From: Bifidobacterium italicum
Lineage (GTDB): Bacteria; Actinomycetota; Actinomycetes; Actinomycetales; Bifidobacteriaceae
NCBI RefSeq assembly: GCF_002286915.1
Contig: NZ_MVOG01000005.1
Location: 124,001-188,000 of the forward strand
Direction: 5' to 3'
Length of the DNA stretch: 64,000 nucleotides
The notes below the pieces were generated by a model. That model worked only from the letters and a program-made list of their open reading frames with translations, ran no database searches and was not told where the DNA came from. Shown in pieces: positions 45,561-56,029 of the stretch; positions within the stretch are counted from its first letter, which is position 1; the number at the start of each line of letters is the position of its first letter. Made by a program: the position numbers and the translations under genes.

Positions 45561-45711
45561 CGACCGCGGGTGAGCCGATACGCGTGCTCGCGCAGACGCG
45601 CGGTCAGGGAGTCCGTTATGCTGTTAGGCGTTTCATGCGGCGATCCGCGCTGGTGGATGGACGGATGCATAGGTCGTATCGGTATCAACAGAGCACAAGG
45701 TGAGGCGGTAG

Positions 45712-46938
45712 ATGGCGAATACAATAGTCAATTCATCGAACGGAGCGGCGGCGGACAACGAAGGACGGGGCCACGGTCTCGGCCTGTTCGCGCTCGCCGC
45801 AGGCGCGTTCGTGTTCGGTGCGGCCGAGTTCGTCATGATGGGCATCCTGCCGCAGGTCGCGCAGGCGCTGCGGGTGAGCATCCCCTTCGCCGGCAACTTC
45901 ATCTCGGCGTACGCGATCGGCGTGTGCGTGGGCACGTTGCTGCTGATCTTCGGACGCAGGATCCCGCCGCGCTCGCTCATCATCCTGTTCATGGCGATTG
46001 CATTCGCCGGCAATGCATTGAGCGCGGTCGCCGTCAATGCGCCGATGATGATCGTCGCGCGCTTCATCGCTGGCTTCCCGCACGGCGCGTTCTTCGGCAC
46101 GGCGACGCTCATCGCGAAGCTGCTCGCGCGGCGCGGGAAGGAGGCGCAGGCCGTGGCGTCGATGGTCACGGGGCAGACGGTGGCGAACATGCTCGGCGTG
46201 CCGGCGGGGACGTTGCTCGCCGAACATCTGTCCTGGCATCTCGCGTTCGCCGCGCTCGCCGCCTGCGCCGTCGTCACGGGCGTCCTCGTGCGTGTATGGG
46301 TGCCGTTCATCGCGGCCACGGGCGCCGACGCCGGACTCGGCGGCCAGTTCATGTTCCTGCGCAAGCCGGGCCCGTGGATGGTGCTCGTCGCCGTCTTCGT
46401 CGGCAACGTGGGCATCTTCTGCTGGTGGAGTTACGTCAGCCCGTGGCTGCAGCGTGTGGGCGGCTGGCCGAACACGATGGTCTCCGCGTTGATGATGCTC
46501 GCCGGCTTCGGCATGGTCGTCGGCGGCTTGATCGGCGGGCGCATCTGCGACCGGTGGAATCCGGGCGCCACATCGGCGCTCGGGCAGTTCGTCGCCTGCA
46601 TGGGCCTGCTCGCCGTCTTCCTGATTCCCGGTTCGCATGTGAGCACGGCGGTGCTCACCTTCGTGATCTCCTTCGGCTTGTTCTTCGTCTCCGCGCCGCA
46701 GCAGCTCATCATGGCCGAATGCGGCGGCCTGATCGGCGGCGCCGCCGTGCAGATCGCGTTCAACTTCGGCAACGCCGTCGGCTCGATGGTCGGCGGCGCC
46801 GTGCTCGACGCATCGCATATGAACTACCACTATCCGGCGTTGAGCGGCGTCCCTTTCGCCGCGCTCGCCGTCGTGCTGCTCGTGCTGTACAGCCGTATGG
46901 GCCGTGCAGGCTCGGGGACGGCCGCGTTGGATAGGTGA
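45712..46938 (+). CDS. MFS transporter, AraJ/drug-efflux type
   Basis: 408 residues with twelve predicted transmembrane helices. FVFGAAEFVMMGILPQVAQAL in helix 1 is characteristic of the DHA1 AraJ/NepI-like efflux group, and GFPHGAFFGTA lies near 120. It probably exports sugars, nucleosides or drugs. A GAGGCGG site precedes the ATG. The substrate is not determinable. Confidence 0.9.
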   Translation: MANTIVNSSNGAAADNEGRGHGLGLFALAAGAFVFGAAEFVMMGILPQVAQALRVSIPFAGNFISAYAIGVCVGTLLLIFGRRIPPRSLIILFMAIAFAGNALSAVAVNAPMMIVARFIAGFPHGAFFGTATLIAKLLARRGKEAQAVASMVTGQTVANMLGVPAGTLLAEHLSWHLAFAALAACAVVTGVLVRVWVPFIAATGADAGLGGQFMFLRKPGPWMVLVAVFVGNVGIFCWWSYVSPWLQRVGGWPNTMVSALMMLAGFGMVVGGLIGGRICDRWNPGATSALGQFVACMGLLAVFLIPGSHVSTAVLTFVISFGLFFVSAPQQLIMAECGGLIGGAAVQIAFNFGNAVGSMVGGAVLDASHMNYHYPALSGVPFAALAVVLLVLYSRMGRAGSGTAALDR

Positions 46939-46959
46939 GCGCCCCCGACGCCCGACGCC

Positions 46960-47041
46960 TCAGAACAGGTCGTCGTGTGATCCCGTGCGGGTCAGCACCA
47001 ACTGGAGTGTGGCGCTCGATGCGATAGCGGGTGTTGGTCAC
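46960..47041 (-). pseudogene. C-terminal remnant of a YafQ/RelE-type toxin
   Basis: The minus strand reads TRYRIERHT in one frame and, after a one- or two-base shift near 47007, LVLTRTGSHDDLF and a stop in another. LTRTGSHxDLF is the typical C-terminus of YafQ-family mRNA interferases. Only about 25 residues survive; the rest and the antitoxin are absent. It runs straight into the flavin reductase remnant. Confidence 0.65.
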
Positions 47042-47268
47042 AATTTGCCGGCGAGCGTGCGCGCTTCGCGTTCGTCGCGCGCCATACCCATGTAGCCCAT
47101 GCCGCCCAGGTCATGCCGGTACACCGGCGAGCCGATGACGATCGTGTCGGTCTCTCGCATCGCCTGCAGTACGACGCCGAGATCATGAGCTGGCTGTTCG
47201 ACCGGTAGCGGCGTCCGCGTTCCGGTGGTCCGCATATGCGAGTCAGGCGTCGCATATGGACGCTGCAC
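47038..47268 (-). pseudogene. Remnant of an NAD(P)H-dependent FMN reductase-like protein
   Basis: About 45 residues are protein-like: VVLQAMRETDTIVIGSPVYR, then a gap in homology and MGMARDEREARTLAGKL with a stop. The first piece matches the flavin-binding loop region (ADxIVIGSPVY) of the flavodoxin-fold NADPH-dependent FMN reductases; the second looks like their far C-terminus. The N-terminus and most of the middle are missing, so this is probably a deletion remnant. Confidence 0.55.
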
Positions 47269-47373
47269 GGCGGCGCCCGCGTCTCATCTGCTACGATGCC
47301 CGCATGGGCCTGAGGCGTCGATGCCTTGACGGCCCATGCCATCGAGATGACGGACACAAGGAAGTGATGTGCA

Positions 47374-48138
47374 ATGCCGGACCAATCCTGGATGGAACGA
47401 TACGAGACCATTCGTCATCAGTTGGATGCCGCCACCGACTTCGCGAAGTATTTCACCGAGCCCGCCATCGGCGCGGTGGCGGTCGATGTGCTGGCGCTGG
47501 GGGACTTGCATCTGCCTACCGGGCGGATCGTCGCCTGCGATCCGATGACGGAGTTGGAGGATGCGAAGCCGTACATGCAGACCGTGCCGCCAGGCGTTTA
47601 TCCGGTGCAGGCGTGTGTCATCCCCAGTGAGGAGCACGGCGACCGTTACGCCTGCGTGCATGTGCGCATCAGCGATGCCAAGCCGCTTCGCTACGAATGC
47701 GGCATGACCGGCACGGAAAAGATCGACGAGCCGATCGAGCCCGGCGACTTCTACGGATTCGGCGTCGACGCCGGCGTCGGGTGCGTCACCGATGCGCGGA
47801 CGCGTGACGAGGCGGTCGCCTATACCGCCAAGCTCGTGGACGCCGGCGATCTGGAGGAGTGGGAGACGCCGTTCGAGGAGGCGCTCGCCGAGAACGCGAA
47901 GGCGCATCCGAAGTACCAGACCGAATACGGCGACTGGGTGAACTGGACGGTGCCCGGCACCGACGACGACGTCATCGTGACAACGAGCGGCTGGGGCGAC
48001 GGCTACTATGCGACCTACTTCGCCTATGCCGAGGATGGAACCGTCTGCGGCCTTTACGTGCCGTACATCCTCATCGACGAGGAAGAGCAGTCCGGAGAGG
48101 ATGCACGATCCGGGGAGGGTGAGGCGTCGGACATGTGA
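47374..48138 (+). CDS. DUF4241 domain protein
   Basis: 254 residues, soluble and acidic. DUF4241 hallmarks are present: LPTGRIVACDPM near 50, PPGVYPVQACV, YGFGVDAGVGCVTDA near 130 and a SGWGDGYYATYFAY segment near 205. The family function is unproven; relatives occur as toxin-immunity proteins and as standalone genes. An AAGGAAG site precedes the ATG. No toxin is adjacent except the degraded YafQ remnant. Confidence 0.8.
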   Translation: MPDQSWMERYETIRHQLDAATDFAKYFTEPAIGAVAVDVLALGDLHLPTGRIVACDPMTELEDAKPYMQTVPPGVYPVQACVIPSEEHGDRYACVHVRISDAKPLRYECGMTGTEKIDEPIEPGDFYGFGVDAGVGCVTDARTRDEAVAYTAKLVDAGDLEEWETPFEEALAENAKAHPKYQTEYGDWVNWTVPGTDDDVIVTTSGWGDGYYATYFAYAEDGTVCGLYVPYILIDEEEQSGEDARSGEGEASDM

Positions 48139-48193
48139 GCCGCGCATCCGCGGGACGGCTTGGTTCGGTGCCGTTCCACGGATGCGATGACCG

Positions 48194-48676
48194 TCACTCG
48201 GCCTCGGGTGCGCGCATCTCCATCAGCAGCAGCGCACGCTTCATCTCCACGCCGTAGGCGTAGCCGACGAGGTTGCCGTTGGCGCCGATGACGCGGTGGC
48301 ACGGCACGATGAACGGAATCGGGTTGCGGTTGTTCGCCGATCCCACCGCACGCACCGCCTTCGGTTGTCCCACGGCCTGTGCGATCTGCGCGTAGGTGCG
48401 CGTCTGCCCGTACGGGATCTGCTGCAGCGCATGCCATACGGCGCGCTGGAACGGGGTGCCGAATGTGAACGCGACCGGTACGGTGAACTCACGCAGCCCG
48501 CCGGCGAAGTACCGTTCGAGTTCGTCGAAGGTCCTGTCGGTGAGCGTCGTGGGCGTGCCGTCGCCGTCGTGCTCGTGGTCGTCCCGCGTGACGATGCGCA
48601 GTCCGGTGATCGCGTCGTCCCGCCAATCGATCCTCACGGGGCCGTAGGTGCCCATGTACGTCGCGAATCCCTGCAT
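48194..48676 (-). CDS. ogt: Methylated-DNA-[protein]-cysteine S-methyltransferase
   Basis: 160 residues. Directly repairs O6-alkylguanine by transfer to Cys126 in PCHRVIG. The helix-turn-helix IPYGQTRTYAQIA and the conserved GSANNRNPIPF segment (Asn hinge) are present. An AGGAGG site precedes the ATG. Length and motifs are normal for Ogt/MGMT. Confidence 0.95.
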   Translation of the reverse strand: MQGFATYMGTYGPVRIDWRDDAITGLRIVTRDDHEHDGDGTPTTLTDRTFDELERYFAGGLREFTVPVAFTFGTPFQRAVWHALQQIPYGQTRTYAQIAQAVGQPKAVRAVGSANNRNPIPFIVPCHRVIGANGNLVGYAYGVEMKRALLLMEMRAPEAE

Positions 48677-48787
48677 GGCGTCCTCCTTGATGATGCGTAT
48701 GCTGCCATGATTATAGAGGGCGGCATGTGGGCGCGCGCCGCTACGTCGCGAATGCTCACCGATTCTGCGTAATCAACGACCGCCGGT

Positions 48788-49513
48788 TCACGCGGCGCGC
48801 AGCGCCTTGTCGGCCTCGTCGACGATATGCAGCGTGTTGAGGGTGCGCGGATAGCCGATGTAAGGCAGGCACTGGAGTGAGACCTTGCGCAGGAAACCGG
48901 CGTCGTTGCCCAGCGCGATGTTCGCCTTCGCGTGCGCGGTGAGCTGCGGTTCGACGCGACAGATAGCAGAACGTGATCATCTCGCGCTGCAGGTCCGTCA
49001 GGCCGGTGCGCGTGTAGTAGTCGCCGAAGCAGTTGTCGGCGAGCCAGTAGTTGACCTTGCTGCGCTCGTAGCTTTGTCCATTCCGGCGCCGAACAACTCC
49101 ACCTGCTCCGCGTTGCCGGCTTCGAGGCGGTCGTCCATCGTCGTCGTGGTCTGGTCGGGCAGCGGCAGGCTCACGCCGCGCGCCTCAAGCACGTCGTTCG
49201 TGATGCCGAGGAACGGGCGCACGCGCCCCAGGCCGAGATAGTCGACGGCCTGATAGACGACCTCCTTCACCTCGATCGGTGAAAGGCCGGCGTCGAGCGC
49301 GCGCGTCAGCTGGATGCGGAATTCGTCGACGCCCTGGCAGCCGAGCAATGTCGCGAGGATCGCAAGGTAGCGCGCTTCCGGATCGAGCTTCGTGTCCGGA
49401 TCCTGCGCCACCTCCTCGTCGGCGAAGTGCGGCAGGCGGTCGACGAAATGCGGGTCGGTGCGGATGAGCTCGTTGTTCGGATTGTGGTCGGGGTTGATCA
49501 GGGTATGCGTCAT
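48788..49513 (-). pseudogene. Carboxymuconolactone decarboxylase family protein, two frameshifts
   Basis: Homology to a two-domain CMD protein of about 240 residues continues across three frames. The first part, from the ATG at 49513, contains LAILATLLGCQGVDEFRIQL. A base loss near 49070 (after AAAGC) shifts to the frame reading YERSKVNYWLADNCFGDYY and LTDLQREMITFCYLS. A second break near 48958 shifts to VEPQLTAHAKANIALGNDAG, ending with LHIVDEADKALRAA and the stop. Loss of reading continuity makes a functional enzyme unlikely. It is divergent from a LysR remnant, the typical arrangement for a regulated CMD gene. Confidence 0.85.
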
Positions 49514-49611
49514 GATGGCCGCTTTCTTGGGGGTCGAACGCGATATGCGGATGGAGTCAAAGGGAAAGGCGGCTTGCGTTGGAGGTGCGAGCCGCCGGAT
49601 GGGGGATTGCT

Positions 49612-50292
49612 CAGGGGCGCGTGTTGCGCGAGCGCGCCCGCGACCTCGTCGCCATGGCGGACCGCATCGAGGACGAATTCGCGTCGCTCGGCGGCGTCGC
49701 CGGCGGCACGCTGTATTTCGGCCTTGCGGAGTCGTATCAGATCCGTTATCTCGCGCAGCAGATCAAACGTCTGCGCGAACAGTGCGCCGATCTGCGCTAC
49801 CACGTCGAAAGCGGTGTCTCCGCGCAGGTGCTCGAGCATCTCGATCAGGGCACGCTCGATTTCGCCGTGCTCGCGCAGGACCCCGACCTGACGAAATACG
49901 AGGCGCTGACGTTCCCCGACGTCGATCGGTGGGGCGTCATCGTGCCCGCCGGCCATCGTCTGGCGTCCCACAGGAGCATCGGCATCGACGATCTCGTCGG
50001 CGAACCGCTGTTCTGCTCGCAGCAGGGCTGGAAACATGAGATCTCGCGTTGGGCCGGGTCGCGCATGCCCGATCTGCGGCTCGAGGCGACCTTCGACCGC
50101 ATCGTCGACACCAGTGCGGACTCGGGGCTGGTGTTCCGCCGGCTGCGGCCGGAACTCGACGCGAAATTGCATCTGGTGTGGCGGCGCAACCGCCCCCTCA
50201 GCCCGATCGCCGAACGGTTCGTGCGCCAGCTGCGCGGGACGTCGCCCGCGCAGCCGAACGACGCTCCCGCGGATCAGCCGCGCGCGTTGTAG
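49612..50292 (+). pseudogene. LysR-type regulator remnant, DNA-binding domain missing, internal deletion
   Basis: Recognisable LysR sequence begins at GRVLRERARDLV, the linker helix, and continues through LYFGLAESYQIRYLA and VPAGHRLASH to a C-terminal LRGTSPAQP tail. The N-terminal helix-turn-helix (about 60 residues) is absent. An in-frame gap removes about 20 residues between EATFDRI and VDTSADSG, where family members carry an NASLMVREGLGYALT-like segment. The tail overlaps the 3' end of the DUF4234 gene. Confidence 0.7.
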
Positions 50293-51071
50293 TCCTCGCA
50301 CATCAGGTTCGTGGCTTTGAGCAGCTTGTGCAGATAGATGAACGGGCCGACGATGATCAGCGACCCGAGGATGCCCCACAGCCAGAAATCGGCCATGCTC
50401 ACTTCGCGCGGCATGCCGCGGCGCTGCAGTTCGTTGCCGATGCGGTCCGACAGGTTGCTGTACCAGACGAGCCATGCGATGCCGAGCGACAGCCATCCGA
50501 ACAGGAAGAACATGAGCAGGTAGTTCGTCGATTTGCGGCCGTCATGCGGGGTGGCGACCATGTTCGTCGACTCGGTCACGTCGTACATGACGACGATGTC
50601 GTAGATGCCGAACGTGATGAGGCCGAGCAGGATGTATTTGAGCAGCCCGCGGTTCGTTTTGAGCTTGTATGCGGGCGCCTGCTGCACGACGGTCACCGGG
50701 ATCGGTTGCGGGCCGTATCCGTTCGGCGGCGGCGTGCCGCCCGCCGGCGTCGACGGCGGGACATCCACTCCGCCGTAGGGAGGCGGCGTGGATGTCCCGC
50801 TGGCCGCAGGTGACGTGTACGCCGAGGATGGCGGCTGCCCATACGGCTGCGCCGGCTGCTCGGGATAGGTTGGATAGCCCGGATACGGCTGCTGCGCTTG
50901 GGGCGTCGCCGCCGATAGGCCCGGATACTCCGGCTGTGGCGTGACGTTCGCCGTGTCCGGATAGGTCGGCGTGGGTTGCGGTGATGCGGGCTGCGGCGTC
51001 GCCGCTCCGGTGTCGTCCGGCCGCGGCGGCAGCGCCGGCATCGGGATCTGCGGATGCATGTTGTCGGTCAT
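50274..51071 (-). CDS. DUF4234 membrane protein with proline-rich N-terminus
   Basis: 265 residues. The first 120 are Pro/Gln/Tyr-rich and low-complexity; the C-terminal half is a DUF4234 domain with three or four transmembrane helices, beginning NRGLLKYILLGLITFGIY, then WYSNLSDRIGNELQRRG. A GGAGAGGA site before the ATG at 51071 fixes the start. Function unknown; such proteins are common in bifidobacteria and clostridia. Confidence 0.82.
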   Translation of the reverse strand: MTDNMHPQIPMPALPPRPDDTGAATPQPASPQPTPTYPDTANVTPQPEYPGLSAATPQAQQPYPGYPTYPEQPAQPYGQPPSSAYTSPAASGTSTPPPYGGVDVPPSTPAGGTPPPNGYGPQPIPVTVVQQAPAYKLKTNRGLLKYILLGLITFGIYDIVVMYDVTESTNMVATPHDGRKSTNYLLMFFLFGWLSLGIAWLVWYSNLSDRIGNELQRRGMPREVSMADFWLWGILGSLIIVGPFIYLHKLLKATNLMCEDYNARG

Positions 51072-51176
51072 CGTGGTTCCTCTCCTCATCCTGCCCGTGC
51101 GGCGTTACACGGGGGTCCTCTTCGAGTGTAGGCGCGGATGCCGTTCCGGTACAACCGCGTCGGGGAACGGCGGACG

Positions 51177-51569
51177 TCAGCCCAGATGCAGCAGGCACAG
51201 CATCGGCAGCGAGAAGCACACGCAGAAGCCGCACAGGCCGGTCACGACCGTCACGGCCGGTCGGATGAGCGACTTCCAGCCGCCCATCCGACCCTGCGGG
51301 CGGCAGCGCTTCTCGATGACGGCGGCGCCGATCCAGCAGCCGAGTCCGGCGACCGTGGCCGCGACGAGCAGCCACACGTTCGCCGTCGAACGGTCGAGCC
51401 ATGCGCCGATCGCATCGTTCGGCGCGCCGTCGAAGGACGACAGCAGCACCGGTGCGACGAGGGCGTATCCGAGGACGATGAGCGCGCAGACGGCCGCGAG
51501 CGCCGCCCGTGGCCGTGCGCCCGCCGCCGTGCCGGTGCGTCCGTCGTCATGCCGTTCGCTGTTCGTCAT
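51177..51569 (-). CDS. Small multi-pass membrane protein, function unknown
   Basis: 130 residues with a charged N-terminal head of about 20 residues and three or four hydrophobic helices (about 24-45, 65-86 and 103-128). I do not recognise the family. It lies about 100 bases past the DUF4234 gene on the same strand. No clear ribosome-binding site is seen, so the start is uncertain. Confidence 0.55.
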   Translation of the reverse strand: MTNSERHDDGRTGTAAGARPRAALAAVCALIVLGYALVAPVLLSSFDGAPNDAIGAWLDRSTANVWLLVAATVAGLGCWIGAAVIEKRCRPQGRMGGWKSLIRPAVTVVTGLCGFCVCFSLPMLCLLHLG

Positions 51570-51660
51570 CCGTCGTCTCCGTTCCCGTGCCGTGCTCGTC
51601 CGTCATGCGCGTTCCATCCTACGCGGCGGTGGTCGCGGCGACGAACGGCGCGACCTGTCC

Positions 51661-51921
51661 GGATGGTACGCGTTGCCGACGCCGCTCAACATCGTCGGCA
51701 CGATGAACCTGCCGTTCAACGCGTCGTGCTTCGTGCGCGAGGGCTTCGGCTACATCCTGACGCTCGACCACCTCATCGAGGAGGGGGAGGGCGCCGAACT
51801 CGTCTGGAAGCCGCTCGAACCGGAGCTGCGCATCCATGTGAGCATCGTCTGGCGCAAGGACCGCGAGCTGTCGCACGCCTCGCAGGCCTTCCTGCAGCAG
51901 CTGCGCGCGATCGTGCTGTGA
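51661..51921 (+). pseudogene. C-terminal fragment of a second LysR-type regulator
   Basis: Reads LNIVGTMNLPFNASCFVREG, FGYILTLDHL and IVWRKDRELSHASQAFLQQL to the stop: the last 85 residues of a LysR effector domain, including the segment missing from the LysR remnant at 49612-50292. Because both pieces also contain the following C-terminal part, they come from two different genes. Nothing upstream encodes the rest. Confidence 0.7.
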
Positions 51922-51948
51922 CGGTTGCGTCCGCCGCGGGCGGATCGT

Positions 51949-53271
51949 CTATTCGGCGCCCTGCGCCGGCTTCGGCACGCCGCCCATCGCGCACAGCTCG
52001 TCGATCGTGACGAAGGAGTAGCCCTGCTTCCGCAGATCGTCGATGATGCCCGGCAACGCCTCGATGTCCTGCGTGCGGTCGCCGCCGCCGTCATGCATCA
52101 GCGCGATCGCGCCGTTGTACGCGTTCTTGAGCACCTCGTCGTGGATCGCCTTCGTGCCGGGGCGCTTCCAGTCGAGCGTGTCGATGCTCCACAGCACGTT
52201 CATGTCGACGATGTCGGCCGCGTCCTTCCACTGCTGCACGACGAACGCGCCGTACGGCGCGCGCAGCACGCGCGTCTTCGTTCCGCTCGCCTGCTCGAGG
52301 TCGGCGAAGCCGGTGAGGATCTCCTTGCGCAGATCGTCGCGCGACATGTCCGGCATGTACGGATGGCTGACGCTGTGCGACGCCACCTGATGGCCCTCCT
52401 CGACCATCCTCCGTTCGAGCTCCGGGTAGGCGAGCGCCTCCTCGCCGAGGTCGAAGAACGTGGCCTTCACCTTCTTCTGCCTGAGGATGTCGAGGATCGG
52501 CCCGGTGTACTGGCTCGGGCCGTCGTCGAAGGTGAGCGCGATGACTTTCTTCCCGGCCGGCTGCGGCGCGAACGACTGCACGGTGAGCTTCTTCGCCGGC
52601 TTGATCTCCTTGTGGACGACCTCCTCCTTCGAGCGCTTGCCGATCCAGACCTCCTCCTGTCCGTCCTCGCCCTGCTGCGTGACGACCTGGATCGGGCCGT
52701 TGTTGAGATTGATGTCGGTGCCGTAGCGTTTCGTGCGCGTCTCGCTCGTATGCGCCTCGGTGATGTCCTTGCCGGGCGTGACCGTCATCGTCTCGGCGTC
52801 GGCGATCGTCGTCGTTCCGTAATCGGCTGCCGGGACCGCCGCGCCGTTGACGCTGACGGCGACCGGTTCGCCGCCGTCCTTGTCGAGCACCTTCCCTTTG
52901 AGCGACAGCAGACGGCCCCGCGCGCGGCCGAAGTCGTCGTGGTCGTCGAGGAAGCGGGCGATCGTCGTGTCCGCGCGCGTCGCCACCATCTCGCCGTCGA
53001 CGTTCACGTCCACGGATCGCCAATGGAAACGCCACATCCACCATGCGCCCGCGCCGAGCGCGACGACGACGAGCGCGACGAGCACGGTGACGACGGCGGT
53101 CGCCGCCGCGCCCATCGTCCTGCGCGGCCGTTTCGGCGGCTTCGCGCTGCCTTGGAAATCGATCTCCTCGACGGCGGCGACGTCCTCCCCGTCGTCGCCG
53201 TCGATGTCCAGCGATTGCAGATCCTCGTCGTACTCGTCCCCGTCGGTATGCCCGTCCCTGTTGTGCGACAC
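51949..53271 (-). CDS. Polysaccharide deacetylase (NodB domain), membrane-anchored
   Basis: 440 residues. An acidic cytoplasmic head and a transmembrane helix (about 52-78) lead to an extracellular linker with DUF348/G5-like pieces and a NodB domain (about 235-425). Catalytic motifs are TFDDGPSQYTG, HSVSHPY (metal histidines), RAPYGA and LMHDGG. It likely deacetylates peptidoglycan or another wall glycan. No gene is close upstream on the same strand. Confidence 0.9.
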   Translation of the reverse strand: MSHNRDGHTDGDEYDEDLQSLDIDGDDGEDVAAVEEIDFQGSAKPPKRPRRTMGAAATAVVTVLVALVVVALGAGAWWMWRFHWRSVDVNVDGEMVATRADTTIARFLDDHDDFGRARGRLLSLKGKVLDKDGGEPVAVSVNGAAVPAADYGTTTIADAETMTVTPGKDITEAHTSETRTKRYGTDINLNNGPIQVVTQQGEDGQEEVWIGKRSKEEVVHKEIKPAKKLTVQSFAPQPAGKKVIALTFDDGPSQYTGPILDILRQKKVKATFFDLGEEALAYPELERRMVEEGHQVASHSVSHPYMPDMSRDDLRKEILTGFADLEQASGTKTRVLRAPYGAFVVQQWKDAADIVDMNVLWSIDTLDWKRPGTKAIHDEVLKNAYNGAIALMHDGGGDRTQDIEALPGIIDDLRKQGYSFVTIDELCAMGGVPKPAQGAE

Positions 53272-53389
53272 CGTGAACCGCCCTCCCCGTACGTTGCCGG
53301 TCGCGGCCGTGGAGGCCGCCTTGTGCTGCGGTCCAGCTTAGCATCGCGCATTTCGCGGTCGGCTGTGGGCGGTGCGCGCACGCACGCCA

Positions 53390-53395
53390 TAAGAT
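53390..53395 (+). promoter_or_regulatory. -10 element of a leaderless promoter (fba)
   Basis: TAAGAT is followed by 6 nt and the ATG at 53402; no ribosome-binding site is present. Confidence 0.6.
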
Positions 53396-53401
53396 GGGGG
53401 C

Positions 53402-54466
53402 ATGACTATCGCAACTCCGGAACGTTACGCGCAGATGCTCAACGCCGCGCGGCAGGGTGGCTACGCGTACCCTGCGATCAATGTCACCAGCTCGCAGACG
53501 CTCAACGCGGCGCTGCAGGGGCTCGCCGAAGCGGAATCGGACGGCATCATCCAGGTGTCGGTGGGCGGCGCCGCCTACTTCTCGGGACAGCGTGTGCTCG
53601 ACCGCGTGACCGGTTCGCTCGCCTTCGCCGCCTTCGCGCACGAAGTCGCGAGGAAGTATCCGAACATCACTGTCGCGCTGCACACCGACCACTGCGCCAA
53701 GCAGTATCTCGACGAATGGGTGCGTCCGCTGCTCGACATCGAGATCGACGAGGTCGCGCACGGCCGCGAGCCGATGTTCCAGTCGCATATGTGGGACGGT
53801 TCGACGGTGCCGCTCGCCGAGAACCTCGAGATCGCGCGGGAACTGCTCGACAAGTCGGTGCGCGCGCACACGGTGCTCGAGATCGAGATCGGCGCCGTCG
53901 GCGGCGAGGAGGACGGTCACAGCGCCGAAATCAACGAGAAGCTGTATTCGAGCGTCGAGGACGGCGTCGCCGTCGCGCGGGCGCTCGGGCTCGGCGATCG
54001 CGGCCGCTATATGGCCGCTTTCACCTTCGGCAACGTGCACGGCGCGTACAAACCAGGGGTCGTCAAGCTGCGTCCGCAGCTGCTGCAGCAGATCCAGCGC
54101 GGCGTGTGGGACCGCGCGTCCTCCGGCGAGATCGGCGTGGCGCTCGACGCGAACGTGCCCGACGGCAAGCCCTTCGAGCTCGTGTTCCACGGCGGTTCCG
54201 GCTCGACGCCGCAGGAGATCGCCGAAGCCGTCTCGTACGGCGTCGTCAAGATGAACATCGACACCGATACGCAGTACGCGTTCACGCGCGCGGTCGCCGA
54301 CCACATGTTCCGGCACTACGACGGGGTGCTCAAAGTGGATGGCGAGGTCGGCGACAAGAAGATGTACGATCCGCGTTCGTGGGGCAAGGAGGCTGAGGCG
54401 TCGATGGCGGCGCGCGTCGTCGAGGCGTGCCGGCAGCTCGGTTCGGCCGGGCGCGCGCTCAAGTAG
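53402..54466 (+). CDS. fba: Class II fructose-bisphosphate aldolase
   Basis: 354 residues. Zinc-dependent aldolase with HTDHCAKQ (metal His and catalytic Asp), a glycine/glutamate-rich metal loop GAVGGEEDGH, a LRPQLLQQIQ segment and the phosphate-binding FHGGSGST and NIDTDTQYA motifs. It acts in gluconeogenic hexose synthesis and lower-glycolysis balance; the bifid shunt itself does not need it. Full length for the class IIa group. Confidence 0.96.
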   Translation: MTIATPERYAQMLNAARQGGYAYPAINVTSSQTLNAALQGLAEAESDGIIQVSVGGAAYFSGQRVLDRVTGSLAFAAFAHEVARKYPNITVALHTDHCAKQYLDEWVRPLLDIEIDEVAHGREPMFQSHMWDGSTVPLAENLEIARELLDKSVRAHTVLEIEIGAVGGEEDGHSAEINEKLYSSVEDGVAVARALGLGDRGRYMAAFTFGNVHGAYKPGVVKLRPQLLQQIQRGVWDRASSGEIGVALDANVPDGKPFELVFHGGSGSTPQEIAEAVSYGVVKMNIDTDTQYAFTRAVADHMFRHYDGVLKVDGEVGDKKMYDPRSWGKEAEASMAARVVEACRQLGSAGRALK

Positions 54467-54469
54467 CGC

Positions 54470-55881
<1,412 letters not shown>

Positions 55882-55919
55882 ATCCATCCGTATCCATCCA
55901 TTGCACGCTATTGCTCAAC

Positions 55920-55962
55920 GGGCGCCGGGCCGTCCATAACAAGGACCGTCCGGCGCCCTTCC
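55920..55962 (+). terminator. Terminator of purA
   Basis: GGGCGCCGG(G)C-type stem with its complement around an ATAACAAG loop, ending in TTCC, about 40 bases after the stop. Confidence 0.75.
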
Positions 55963-56029
55963 ATGTTCCACGGGTTATCATGTCAGCACACGCCGAAACC
56001 CAGAGCTGTATTGAGGCAGTGATTTTCGT

